Positions 44,233 to 54,570 of a stretch of DNA of 64,000 bases are shown here, piece by piece. The notes below the pieces were generated by a model, which was not told the origin of the DNA, did no database searches, and saw nothing but the letters and a program-made list of their open reading frames with translations. Source of the DNA: Inia geoffrensis (lineage: Eukaryota; Chordata; Mammalia; Artiodactyla; Iniidae); assembly GCA_036417435.1 (NCBI GenBank), contig CM070907.1, positions 60,620,001 through 60,684,000 on the forward strand, written 5' to 3'. Each line of letters opens with the position of its first letter. Within the stretch, counting starts at the first letter, position 1. Made by a program: the position numbers and the translations under genes.

Positions 44233-44952
44233 AAAAGAAAAATGTCAGGAAACAAACACAGAACGGAAGAGCAAATTAGAAAATCATCCTTTAATAGATG
44301 TTAATTAACCTAGGCCAGGATTATCAATAGATGTTTAAACCACTGAATGAAAGTTTTTGAGAAACAGGATATCCAAACAATCTCAAAGTATCACCCCACA
44401 ATTTTATTAATTACAATGAGAAAAGGGTTCCTTTACAATGCAGATATCAGGCAATGTCACCTCATCCAAAATACAAACCTCACATCACCAGTGACATGAC
44501 AAACTGACAGAATGTGTCACCTAATGTGATGCAAGGGGAGGGATGCAGCATCGCTTCCAGGGAATTCTTACCACGAATGTTTAATCTGAGTCTAAGAATG
44601 AGAAAACAATTAGACAAATCCAATCTACATTCTACAAAGCAGCTGAGATCAAAATGTCAATATTATGAAAGACAAAAAAGGCAGGGAAACTTTGCTACAT
44701 TAAAAGAAACTAAAGAGACACGACTACGTTGTGTAAGTAATCCTTATTAGATCCTGGGTCCCCCTCCCCCCAAAAGGTTATAAACGACATTGGAACAACT
44801 GGGGAAATCTGAAAAATATTATTGTTTCAATATAATGATATTGTAGTTACAGGGGAGAATGTCCTTGTTCTTTAGACATACATGCTCCCGTGCTTAGAGG
44901 TAAAGTGTTGTGGTGTCTGCAACTCACTTTCAAATGGTTTAGAAAAATAAAA

Positions 44953-44990
44953 GTGTGTGTGTGAGTATGTGTGCGTGTGTGTGTGTGTGT
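44953..44990. repeat. (TG)n microsatellite
   Basis: TG repeats interrupted by GA, TA and CG. They sit at the place where this L1 3' UTR family commonly carries TG repeats. Confidence 0.9.
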
Positions 44991-45100
44991 AGAATGGTAA
45001 AGCAAACAAATCTAGATGAAGGGTGTAAGAGTGTTCACTGTAATACTTTTGCAATTTTTCTATATGCTTGAAATTTTTCAAAATAAGTTGGGGGAAAAAA

Positions 45101-45809
45101 AATCAAACCAAACATGTAAACCACCTGACACCCAGTAGGTGCTATGATTGTTCCCATCATGGCTTCAACTAACTCAGTACATCTACAAAAAGCTCCTCCC
45201 CTGTGCCCATGGGTAAAATAAACCAAATCAAAGTAAACACCACCAGCCAGCCAGTCCTGCCTTCAGAATGCTTACACTTTTGATCAGATGGCAAGGCAAA
45301 AACAGGAAGCAGCTGGAGATGAAGTAAGGTTTCAGTTCCAGAATATCTACCTGGGGCCTACAACTGCAAATTTTTTTTTAATTAGGTAACTTTAAAAAAC
45401 AGAACAGAACCAGTTACCTAACGTCACTAAGAATTGTTTCCTCATTTACATGGAAAAGTGGAGCTAAAATCTACCACCCAGGTTGACAGAATAAGACAGC
45501 ATACATAATACACCTTTGTAAAGCATATATTATTGAAGACTCTCATTAAAAGATATTCGTCTCGCAGAATAAAAGCAGAGAAGGAAAGCTCCTGGATGGT
45601 TCCACCTTTGTTTTCCTATCAGAACGCCCAGCAGATGAATTTGCATTTAGCTTATGTTCACAAATATCGGATGAAGATGTAATAATAAAACATTATGAGA
45701 CAGAATGCCTAAAGAAAGTCTTTTGGGTAACAGATGCCACTGGAATTAGAGGAAAGATTAATATGAGCTGGCCTAGCCAGAGACAGCAACACCTTAACAA
45801 AAGCACATA
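45101..45809. other. Unassigned sequence
   Basis: No gene or repeat recognised. Confidence 0.4.
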
Positions 45810-45970
45810 TGTATGTGCACATAAATTTGCCAAAGCCCTATTACACACATTATCTCATCTGAGCCTCACAATAATCCCCATTTTGGAGATGAATAAACTG
45901 AGGCTTGAAAAGACAAATTACCCACCTAGCACACAACTCAAATTTGTGTTTGCTCAACCCAGCCACAGAA
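45810..45970 (-). mobile_element. MIR, minus strand
   Basis: 'cattatctcatctgagcctc', 'acaataatccccattttgga', 'gatgaataaactgaggcttg', 'aattacccacctagcacaca'. Confidence 0.75.
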
Positions 45971-46600
45971 GAACAAAAATAACTGGCTAAAGAATGGAAA
46001 TAATTCACAGCTCAGCGATCCCAGGGTCTCTGCTGGGACAGTGAGTCACTGATGGCCACTCCTAAACTCAGACCTTTTCTACCAAAAAAATGCCAAAACT
46101 CTGCCTTGGGATTGCTTCTATGGATATTCAGAAAGATGAAAAATCAGGGCTTTTTACCGTGTGCTTCAGATATTAAAACAGTGGAGTTTAAATTCCCCTT
46201 TCTTGTGTGGTTATGTGACGGAGATGGAGAGGAAGTGAGCAGAAGAGGTTATTTTCACTTCAAGGTTGATGGTGTCCGCATTTTAGTGAAGTTAACCTTA
46301 ACTCAAAGATAAAATTTTTCTGCAGAATTTTCTGGGGGAAAACTCTTGGCTGCTTTACTATTTCAGATCACTTTTTAAACATCCTGCTGTGTTGCAGACT
46401 GGGAAATATATTTTATTTCTCTCTTCCAGAGGTTTCCATGTTATTTACATATCAACCTTTACTACGGCCATCACAAAAACCAGCAGGAGCTCTTAATTCC
46501 ATTTTTCCCCACTTTCTGTCCACCCATCACAAATTCCTTCCCTTAGTAAGAGAGGGTAGCCCAAGTGGCTAATGGATTTGACAAATGGCAGTGTCAAAGA
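45971..46600. other. Unassigned sequence
   Basis: The frame at 46052-46312 (86 codons) has no domain and no clear splice context. No repeat recognised. Confidence 0.4.
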
Positions 46601-46615
46601 CTGCGATAAGAATTT

Positions 46616-46756
46616 TTTTTAATACTTATTTTATTTATTTTGGCTGCACCGGTCTTCATTACGGCATGCAGGATCTAGTTCCGTGACCAGGGATCGAACC
46701 TGGGCCCCCTGCATTGGGATCTCGGAGTCCTACACACTGGACCACCAAGGAAGTCC
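46616..46756 (-). mobile_element. CHR-1-type SINE, short, minus
   Basis: Reverse: AT-rich tail, 'ggctgcaccggtcttcatta', 'gtgaccagggatcgaacctg', 'actggaccaccaaggaagtc'. The 15-bp TSD ctgcgataagaattt (46601-46615, 46757-46771) is perfect. Confidence 0.94.
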
Positions 46757-46771
46757 CTGCGATAAGAATTT

Positions 46772-47190
46772 AAATCAGGGGGCAATTAAAGGGAAACTGT
46801 CCGTGCCCTTTGACCCAGCATTTCTACCCCAGAAATGAATCCTACAGAAATATTCCCACAGGTTCATTAGAAAAGGATGCATGCTCAAATGCTCACCGCA
46901 GCAGTGTCCAACAGCCACTGAAAAGGGCAAGTTAGAAGAACATGCAAATACATGGGGCAAATGCCTGAAATATATTAAGTAAAAGAGCAAGCAGAATACG
47001 TATTATAATAATATCATTAGCATATGTGTGGGACAAAATGACAGCCATACACATCAAAATCCCAACAGTTGACTATGGGGGGGGGGGTGGAATCAAGGGA
47101 ATTTTCCCTTCGTACAGTAGTTCGTTGCATATTTCTGTAATGAATTTTGCTTAATCTTACGTTATGTCTAGAATCAAAAAACTAATTTAA
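46772..47190 (+). mobile_element. Old L1/HAL1-like fragment, plus
   Basis: 'ctttgacccagcatttctac', 'gaatcctacagaaatattcc', 'tattaagtaaaagagcaagc', 'aatatcattagcatatgtg'. It resembles the element at 905-1194. A G11 run is at 47077-47087. Confidence 0.6.
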
Positions 47191-47499
47191 GATATATATT
47201 TATGTGCTCTTTCATGGCCTTTCCTCTTTGCAGTCAAATGCTCTACTCCTGAGTTATAGCCCCGCTTATCTTTGCTCTTCACTTTGGAAACAGCGTTCTA
47301 CCTGCATTACTACCTCTAGAAATAGAGAGTGCTGGCTGTAGAAGTTTGCATTCTTAGGGAATGATAGAATCATGGTTAGAAAGGACAGAAAAGGTCACCT
47401 ACAATATCTGCCAACATATGGTATTCCAGCCCATAGGCTAATTAAATATGTGCTGTTATCAAGAAAATCACTATCTTCTGAAGCAGGCCTTGATGTCTT
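47191..47499. other. Unassigned sequence
   Basis: No gene or repeat recognised. Confidence 0.4.
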
Positions 47500-48005
47500 C
47501 TAGCTTTGCTGTGACATTCCTAAACATGACATTCAGGAATGGGCAACTGACCTGCACACCAATATCCACAATGTGGCAGGCTAAGCAGACAGAATCATTA
47601 TCACATCCAAGAAAACTAACATTGTTACACTGTCATCTCCTATGCAGCTCCCATTCAAATTTCCCCAACTGTCCCCACAATGTCCTTTATAGCTTTTTTT
47701 TTTTAAGTCCAGGATCCGATCAAGGGTTGCATGTGGCATTTGGTTGTCACGGCACTTTAGTCTCTTTTAATCTAGATTAGTCCCCCATTCATTTTGTTTT
47801 GTTTTGTTTCTCTTTCATGACATTGACATTTTCGAAGATCGCAGGCCAGCTGTTTTGCAGTATGTCCCACAATCTGGACTTGCCTGATTATTTCCTCATG
47901 ACTAGATTTAGTTTAAACATTTCTGGCAAGAATTCTACCTTGGCGATGTTGTGTACTTCCCATTGCATCAAGTTGTCTAGTTACACTGAGTTATCTTTTT
48001 CTTCA
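47500..48005 (-). mobile_element. Old L1-like fragment, minus
   Basis: 'caaatttccccaactgtccc', 'cacaatgtcctttatagctt', 'ttggttgtcacggcacttta', 'ggccagctgttttgcagtat', 'gattatttcctcatgactag' follows a familiar old L1 reverse consensus order. Family name uncertain. Confidence 0.55.
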
Positions 48006-48079
48006 TTGTGTCACTGTGGGTACCAAGAAAGCATCAGCCAATAAATAAAATATGTAAAATAATAAATAATGTCAAAAAC

Positions 48080-48225
48080 AGCTTCAATGAGCACCAGCTA
48101 TTCCAGGCACAGTGCCAGATATTTCAAAATGTATTATCTCACTTAAACCTCACGACAATCACGCAAAGAAAGAGGTTCAAAGAGGTTAAGTCACTTGCCC
48201 AAGGACACACATGTAGTGATAGAAA
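48080..48225 (-). mobile_element. MIR, minus strand
   Basis: 'caggcacagtgccagatatt', 'attatctcacttaaacctca', 'gaggttcaaagaggttaagt', 'cacttgcccaaggacacaca'. Confidence 0.85.
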
Positions 48226-48247
48226 AATGCACACATGCACATGTGAA

Positions 48248-48249
<2 letters not shown>

Positions 48250-48289
<40 letters not shown>
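48250..48289. repeat. (CA)20 microsatellite
   Basis: Uninterrupted CA dinucleotide run of 20 units between a MIR and a CHR SINE. It is likely length-polymorphic. Confidence 0.97.
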
Positions 48290-48291
<2 letters not shown>

Positions 48292-48353
48292 TGATCTCGG
48301 GTTCATGGTCTCCCTGAGGATCTTCCAGGGACAAGTTAAGAAGCCCTACCTTA

Positions 48354-48550
48354 GGGCTTCCCTGGTGGCGCAGTGGTTAAGAGTCCACCTGCCAATGCAG
48401 GGGACATGCGTCCGTGCCCCAGTCTGGGAAGATCCCACATGCCGCGGAGCGGGTGGGCCCGTGAGCCATGGCTGCTGAGCCTGCTCATCCGGAGCCTCTG
48501 CTCGGCAACGGGAGAGGCCACAACAGTGAGAGGCCTGTGTACCGCAAAAA
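48354..48550 (+). mobile_element. Young CHR SINE, short type
   Basis: gggcttccctggtggcgcag start, very short A-tail. The 13-bp TSD aagccctacctta (48341-48353, 48551-48563) is perfect. Confidence 0.95.
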
Positions 48551-48563
48551 AAGCCCTACCTTA

Positions 48564-49364
48564 AACTAATCTTGAGGAGTCCTACCTAGCTTTCAAGGGT
48601 TGAATTCCTGTTAAGAATAAACTGAAAATAAATTATCTGTGGTCCATACAAAATTCTTCCACACTTGGAAATGTTTGGAGATGGGCCACCTTTCCACCAT
48701 AGCCAAGAAAATAGTGCAATGGTTCCATAAATTATTTTAACATTCTGGTATTTGTTTGTCTTGTTTTTTACTATTCTGCAATAAAATGAAAAAAATAGAG
48801 AATTTTTCACAAAGCTAAATATATTTTTAATTTAAAAATTATGCTCTTTCTACAACTTTTGATATAAAATGTCCTTTATTTCATGAGATAAAGTGAAGGA
48901 CATATTTAAAAAATATCTTTATTACAGAAAAATAACCATTGGCAACAACTCACCAATTTTATCTTATTTTTTGTATTTTTACTTATCTATAAAATTCAAA
49001 AGTCTGAAACCCATTGATCTAGGGAATTCTATACAATCAAAATTATTTTTGAGAAACTAACTGGAATAAATGAAGTTCAGCCCAAAAAGAAACCAGATCT
49101 GAAATATTTCTGAAATTTCCCTTTAAGTCAACCAAAAAACATTTCAGAAGTTTGGGTGTCCTCATTTTAATGCATTTGTTAAAACCATTTTACATTTTAT
49201 ATTTGCATTACTCATTGCCATCTTCCGATATGTTGATATTTCCTGCTTTTGAATGGGCCCTTATGATTTAGATTAGTTTATTTAGTCTACAAACATTCAC
49301 AGAGTCCCCAATTTGTGCAAGGCACTCTATTAGGTGCCTGGGAACCCAGACTGCTAGGTTTTTT
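48564..49364. other. AT-rich unassigned sequence
   Basis: No gene or clear repeat. 49275-49345 ('aacattcacagagtccccaa', 'tttgtgcaaggcactctatt') is ancient-repeat-like. Confidence 0.4.
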
Positions 49365-49615
49365 CTTGCCTCCTTGTCTCAGGTCAAAGGTCACCAACAA
49401 CTTTGTGAACACTGCTCCTCCCCTGCCAAGGAAGCATGAAAGTCCCCCTTGGGGCTGTGCTCTCCTAGCACTGCCTACAAACCTCTCTGTGTGTGATTAT
49501 ATGTTTATGTTCCACTCCCTCACCTGAGCAATTTTTCCAAAGCAAATACTATCTTATTCAATGCTGTATTCCTAGCACAGTGCACGTATACCTGGTGATC
49601 AGTATAAATTAGTGG
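49365..49615 (+). mobile_element. L2 3' part, plus
   Basis: 'acactgctcctcccctgcca', 'cttggggctgtgctctccta', 'atgctgtattcctagcacag', 'tgcacgtatacctggtgatc'. Confidence 0.55.
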
Positions 49616-49624
49616 AATAAATAT

Positions 49625-49740
49625 ATCTTATGATGAGGAAACTAAAGCTCACCAAAAAAATATGACGTGTCCAAAATGATACAGCTAATAAATAAGTAGT
49701 ACTCAGTCTTAGAAAGCCTCACCAGAGCTCTCTTCCATTC
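49625..49740 (-). mobile_element. MIR fragment, minus
   Basis: 'gatgaggaaactaaagctca', 'tgtccaaaatgatacagcta', 'ctcagtcttagaaagcctc'. Confidence 0.65.
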
Positions 49741-49779
49741 CACCATGCTGCATCCTACACACAGACAGGGTGAGTGAAA

Positions 49780-50740
49780 GATCTTAGATGTCTTCCTGGA
49801 ACCTCAAACTCAATATGACCAAAAGTCCCTCCTCCTTGAAAAAACAAACAAAAATCTGGTCCCCAGCTAATGTTACCTTTCTCTTGTAAGCGGCATCTCC
49901 AGTGGCTCAAGGAAAAACTCAAGTCATCTCGACTCCCTCTTTTCCCTATACCCACATCCAATCAGTCTACAGTCTTATCACTTATAATCTTCAAACTTAG
50001 TGTCTCTCCAATCTCTTCCTTTCTGTCCTAGCCCCTGCCACCATCCTAGATCCAAGCCACCACCATCCCACACGTAGACTACAAAAATGACGTGCTACCT
50101 CATCTCACGTTCACTTTGGCTAATTCTTTCCAGTCTCTTTCCCACTTAACAGCCACCGTGATGGTTTTAACATCATTCTACCTGCATATGTAATTCATCT
50201 AGCTAAGTAAAGCCATTCACTTAAGATAAAGACCAAATTCACTTGTGGCTCAGAAAACTGCCCACTCTTTAGACTCTGTCCACCTCTCCAGCCTCATTCG
50301 TCTTCATTCTGGTCTCTCTCCCTTGCTCTGCCCCCATATACTAACCTTTTAAATCCTCATATTTATCGCTTTCCTTTGTACTTTGAACATGCAGTTGCCC
50401 TTTGTCCCCATTCTCAGCACCTCCCATTGCCATCCTAAATTACTTACACCCACTCTCCAAGTCTCTTGAAATATCACTTCCTACAGGAAGCCTTCCCTGA
50501 TTCTCCCAGACAAGGGAAGCACACCACATTAGGCACTTCTATCCCACCTTGTAGTACATCCCCCTTTGGCAGGAGCATCCATCACACCTGCAATTACTTC
50601 TCCAATGATTATCTCCCCTATTAGAACATAAGCTCCATGATGGCAGTGGAAGCATCTATTTTCACTGAGATATCCAGTCCTTAGAATATAGTAGCTGCTC
50701 ACCATATCTGCTGACAGAAGGACAGGCTGAGGCCATAACA
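49780..50740 (+). mobile_element. Long L2 fragment, plus
   Basis: L2 order over nearly 1 kb: 'ctaatgttacctttctcttg', 'ctccagtggctcaaggaaa', 'gccatgcttacttaag'-type middle, 'ctctccagcctcattcgtct', 'ggaagccttccctgattctc', 'ttagaacataagctccatga', 'tggcagtggaagcatctatt'. Non-coding. Confidence 0.7.
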
Positions 50741-50805
50741 TCAGACCAAGTAAACCAAGGGGAAAGGATTCTTATCCCTTTGCAAAGGATTTAAACTAAG
50801 GGAGA

Positions 50806-51140
50806 GGACTTCCCTGGTGGAGCAGTGGTTGAGAATCCGCCTGCCAATGCAGGGGACACAGGTTCAAGTCCTAGTCCGGGAAGATCCCACATACCGCAGA
50901 GCAAATAAGCCCATGCGCCACAACTACTGAGCCTGCACTCTAGAGCCTACGCGCCACAACTACTGAAACCTGCATGCCTAGAGCCCGTGCTCCACAACAA
51001 GAGAAGCCGCTGCAGTGAGAATATGTGCACCGCCACAAAGAGTAGCCCCCGCTCACCACAACTAGAGAAAGCCCGCATGCAGCAATGAAGACCCAATGCA
51101 GCCCAAAATAAATAAATAAATAAATGTTTAAATAAAATAA
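50806..51140 (+). mobile_element. CHR-2 SINE, long type
   Basis: gacttccctggtggagcagt start, 'gctcaccacaactagagaaa', 'agacccaatgcagcc', (AATA)n tail. Flanks aactaagggagag and aaataagcgagaa form a degenerate TSD. The B box is 'ggttcaagtcct'. Confidence 0.92.
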
Positions 51141-51149
51141 AATAAGCGA

Positions 51150-53569
51150 GAAAGGAATGCACAGTTTTTCAAGGTCACAGGGATAGCAGTGATAGGGCCA
51201 AAACTAACCTTCCATTTTGCTCATTTCTCCTCCCTAAAACACTAAAAAGCCTGGGTAGGAGAGGGCACAGCTTAGGGGAAGGGATGAAAAGATAGCGAGT
51301 GAGAGGTCCAAGATGACAGCTTCTGAATCTGCCTGTCACACTAATTGCCTCCAGATGCGCAGCAGTTAGACTTTTCATGCCTAGAGAAGCACTATCTTAC
51401 ACAAACATAACCACTACCACATCCTTCTCCTTAATAGGAAGTTTATAAAATAACAAACTTCTTTCATCCACAAAGGAGAAGAAATAACAGGAGGAAAAGC
51501 TGTTGCTGCTCCAAGCACCTTAAGAAAAAAAAAAAAAAAACCCAATGGCTAGTTTGGCCACCTGGACCTGCTCCTCAGCAATCAACAGGGAAGGGAGGGG
51601 AAAAGACAGCCTTCCCACCACATACTAAAGCAGGGAAAGGGAAAAAAAAGTATTAAATGAGGCAGAAGCCATTCGAAGTCTACTTATTCTTTGGGAATTA
51701 TGAGAACATTTTGTGTGGAGCATTTAAAAACCTTGCTAATGCATTGGCAGCTCTTAATACAGGTACCAAGGAAAGGAAAAGTGGCATGAGCTCAACTGCA
51801 ACAGTTAACTGTCCACGTGCTGCTGAGGCCAAACTATGTCTGTCACAGAAGCCACAAACCAGGCCAAGGGGTCAGGTTCGTTGCTGTTCATCCTGCCAAG
51901 CACCAACTGCAAGAAAAAGAAAGGGCAAAGCCTCTTCAATGAGGACTCTGTAGAATAACTATTAGCACGGTCTCATTCACCCTGGAGTTTCTGGGTGAAG
52001 AAGAGAAAGGATGAGAGGGTATTCAGAGACTGGAAAGTGACTCAGAGAAAGATGTCATCTACTGGTGATAAGAGAGAGATTTTGAAACACAGAGGAAAAA
52101 TGAGAATTGCAAATGGAGAGGCAGGGAAAGAAACTGGAAGAACTTCAAGAGACACAGAGAGGTGGGGAAAGGAAGGTACAGCGGGAGGGATGCTCAGCAA
52201 AGCAGACAGTAAGCAACAGAAAAACAGAGAGAGAAGCAAAGCCAAGGAGTCCATCTTTTCCCAAATCCCAAAGCTGCTCATTGCATCCCAATAAATCACT
52301 CTGCCACAAAGTCCATACAATGAGTTGTCCTTTGCATCCAGTAACAAGCAGCATTTAATGAAGCATCTCCCAGCTACAACTTTAGAGACCTAAGGGTCTG
52401 AATTAAAAATGTACAAAACTGGTTCAGCAACAGAAGACAACCAGTAATGACTTTCCCCCAATGCCTGCCTTGGCTATGAAAGGCTTAGCATTTTGAAGTT
52501 AAGCATAAAACACTCTGGCATTTCTCCTTTTGACATTCCAAGAGGGGGTGTGGTTGACCCCAGGTCCATTCATTTCCAAGGTTGTAGATCTCTCAGCTAA
52601 GACTGGCCCCATCTGTTCTGGAGTCAGCCAGCTGTTTATTTCAAAATAACATATTTATTGTACTAATCATCCTACTAACTCTTACAAGAAGAGAGCCAAT
52701 ATCATACGAGTCGAAATGCTCTCTGTCTTGTTAAACGTGTCAGTTTGTTTAAAAACCAAAAGCAAAAAGCAAAAAAAACTCTACTATCCTCCTCGGTTTC
52801 CACCTCCAGGATCACTCTTCCATGCGTATCTTTCAGTAACGGCAAATGAAGGTTAATGGCGCTTCTAACTTTTCCTTTCCCTAATGCTTTAAAATGAACC
52901 GGAGTGTACCTAATGATCCCTTCTCCAAACCGTTATTTGTGACTGGTGACTGTGCCTCAGGAAACGGCAGCTCATTATGGTACCATTGTCAGTGGCAAGG
53001 AGCCTATTGCAATGTAATTTAAAACACTCACACAAGCACAAATCTGTCGGCTCCACTTCCAAACAATCCTGAAATCCTGCAGTTGGGAGAAGAAAACACA
53101 CTTAACAAAAATGCTGCATCTAGAAGCCCAAGAGAACCTTCACCAGACACGTGAAATGTTTCTGACAGGCACGGAGTGCACCATTAAAGGACACTGTCAC
53201 CTCAAATCAGCAGAAAAGGCGAGACAAACGACGTAGACACACATACACATAAAATAAAGCCCCACAAAACTTAACCTACTCAGAAGCACGCTCATCTTAA
53301 AAATGAATAGTGTGTGCTCTCCCAAGTGACATGAAATGTTCCAAAGTAGTGCGACCACATTAAATCACTGTCTCCATTTCTCCCCACGCATCACCCCTTC
53401 CCACTCAAATCTCAGCACTCGGGCCGTGTGTGACAGGACTGCAGTCCCCCAACCTCTGCCTTCCTCTGATTTTTCAAGAGCACTTCCCAACGTCCTCTCC
53501 AGCCCAGCCCCCTCTCCCAGCCTCCAAAAAGGTTGAGGGGAGTTGCGACTAGGGAACTGGCAGGCATAG
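51150..53569. other. Repeat-poor unique region upstream of promoter
   Basis: I recognise no interspersed repeat over about 2.4 kb apart from A-runs (51523-51541). Frames at 51657-51953 and 51995-52294 (98-99 codons) are basic and low in information, and I cannot support them as genes. 52640-53350 contains ordered AT/GC-mixed unique sequence that could include conserved non-coding elements. Conservation cannot be judged here. Confidence 0.45.
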
Positions 53570-53759
53570 GTCCTCCGGCGGGGGAAGGTTGCTGGAGTTG
53601 TTCTTTGCGGTGACCCAAATTGCACAGAGCTTTTCGCTTAGCAGCGTTTGCGAGCACCTCCCCAGTCCTCCCGCCCCCATCTTCCCAAAAGAAAGCCTTG
53701 AGAACTAAGCGGGAGGAATAACTTGGTAAGAACCATTTGAATAAATCACTTCAACTCAC

Positions 53760-53960
53760 CTGGTTTGGGATTTTTCTCCCCACCCCAGGCATAAACAGAA
53801 AGGGTGTGCGAATGAGTCACGCACGCAAGGGAAGGTGTTGCGATGTCCTAAGTCCAAGGGCTGGAGTCAGTCCCTGCCCTGGTGCTGCTGCTACTCTTAG
53901 CTCAGCTGGAGCGAGCGGCAATCGCAAGCCTAGCAGCAGCAGGGGGGTGGATAGACCTTA
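53760..53960 (-). other. Candidate first exon of a minus-strand transcript
   Basis: On the minus strand, GC-rich sequence from about 53960 runs to ...CCCAAACCAG followed by GTGAGTTGA, a near-consensus splice donor (exon end 53760, intron from 53759). The candidate exon would be non-coding or 5' UTR. The true start site is unknown. An AP-1/MARE-like TGAGTCAC (53813-53820) lies inside it. Confidence 0.5.
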
Positions 53961-53984
53961 GCACAATGAATGCAGTGGGGTTTT

Positions 53985-53997
53985 TGCAATGACATCA
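53985..53997. promoter_or_regulatory. ATF/CRE-like and C/EBP-like site
   Basis: tttttgcaatgacatcatcc contains TGACATCA, a one-base variant of the CRE TGACGTCA, next to TTGCAAT, a C/EBP half-site. It lies between the two candidate start regions. Confidence 0.5.
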
Positions 53998-54014
53998 TCC
54001 CTCTGTCCAAAAGG

Positions 54015-54022
54015 CCCCAATA
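54015..54022 (+). promoter_or_regulatory. CCAAT box
   Basis: ccccaatagcc places CCAAT about 20 bp from the first ZNF143 site. NF-Y is the usual binder. Confidence 0.55.
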
Positions 54023-54039
54023 GCCATGCTCAGGTGCGG

Positions 54040-54059
54040 TGCATTCTGGGAATTGTAGT
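54040..54059 (-). promoter_or_regulatory. ZNF143/Staf binding site (SBS), perfect
   Basis: TGCATTCTGGGAATTGTAGT is the reverse complement of the ZNF143/Staf consensus (ACTACAATTCCCAGAATGC type) over its full length. ZNF143 sites mark TATA-less and bidirectional mammalian promoters. Confidence 0.9.
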
Positions 54060-54099
54060 CTCCTCAAGGGCTGGCGGGGACACCGAGGCTGTTGCGGGA

Positions 54100-54118
54100 A
54101 CTACAATGCCCAAAATGC
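54100..54118 (+). promoter_or_regulatory. Second ZNF143/SBS site, inverted
   Basis: ACTACAATGCCCAAAATGC matches the same consensus with two changes, in the opposite orientation to the first site and 40 bp from it. Confidence 0.8.
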
Positions 54119-54149
54119 GCCAAGGTCGGACGCGCCCAGAGCGGGCAAA

Positions 54150-54256
54150 GGGAGCGAAGGGGACTCGGCCGCCATGTTAGGAGTGCTAGGACGTTTCTGC
54201 GGAGCTGGCTGAGGTTTTAGGGAACGCGGGAGCCGAGTGGTGATGCAGAGGGGACG
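54150..54256 (+). other. Candidate first exon of a plus-strand transcript
   Basis: From an inferred start near 54150 to the donor ACG|GTGAGG (intron from 54257). It contains an ATG at 54174 in a strong Kozak context (GCCGCCATGT) whose frame ends after 12 codons at TGA (54210-54212). A second ATG at 54243 stays open to the donor. I cannot tell whether the first is an upstream ORF or whether another donor is used. Confidence 0.45.
54168..54178 (-). promoter_or_regulatory. YY1 site at probable plus-strand start region
   Basis: GCCGCCATGTT is the reverse complement of AACATGGCGGC, the YY1 motif common just downstream of start sites. This places the plus-strand start near 54130-54165. Confidence 0.75.
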
Positions 54257-54570
54257 GTGAGGAGGAGGACAAGCCGGTCGGAGAGCCTGGGTTCCAAACC
54301 TGGGCACCGGGGGATGGAGGCGGCATCTGGGGACTGAGTAGGACGCGTCCGGCTGGTGGCGGCATGAGAGACCGAGTGGGCCTTGACCTCACGGTCTTGC
54401 AGGGGTTGCGGAGGCCCTCTACTCCTCTTGCTCCATTTTATAACTAAGGGATTGAGGGAGTCAGTTTACTCCTGGTCTCAGAGCATCATTGAGACCCGCT
54501 AACAGGATAGTCGGGGGGGTTGTGATTTTTGGGAGGTGCGGAGACCCCGGGTGGCGATTCTGTCGCTTTT

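Larger units (their letters stand above)
43505..45100 (+). mobile_element. Old L1 (L1M) 3' region, interrupted
   Basis: From 44240: 'gtcaggaaacaaacacagaa', 'gtgacatgacaaactgacag', 'gggatgcagcatcgcttcca', 'aaagaaactaaagagacacg', 'ttggaacaactggggaaat', 'agggg agaatgtccttgttc'-like, and the end 'gaaatttttcaaaataag'. The part before 43787 looks like its continuation upstream. An internal (TG)n microsatellite is at 44953-44990. A retrocopy-like insert lies at 43787-44232. Confidence 0.7.
53570..54570. promoter_or_regulatory. CpG-enriched bidirectional promoter
   Basis: CpG is frequent here and rare elsewhere: about 7 CpG in 54121-54180 and 5 in 54181-54240 by direct count. No TATA box is visible. 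Between 53990 and 54180 lie an ATF/CRE-like site, a CCAAT box, two inverted ZNF143/SBS sites and a YY1 motif. Splice donors facing outward lie at 53759 (minus strand) and 54257 (plus strand). This is the classic layout of a divergent housekeeping promoter. The genes driven are not identified. Confidence 0.8.

Noticed and set aside
51657..52294. Two adjacent ~98-codon plus-strand frames as small genes
   Set aside because: No homology recognised, no codon-like bias visible, and they lie opposite to the presumed minus-strand transcript. Kept only as unsupported frames.
54361..54420. Second promoter-proximal exon ending at a GT
   Set aside because: Several GT dinucleotides exist, but none is a better donor than GTGAGG at 54257.
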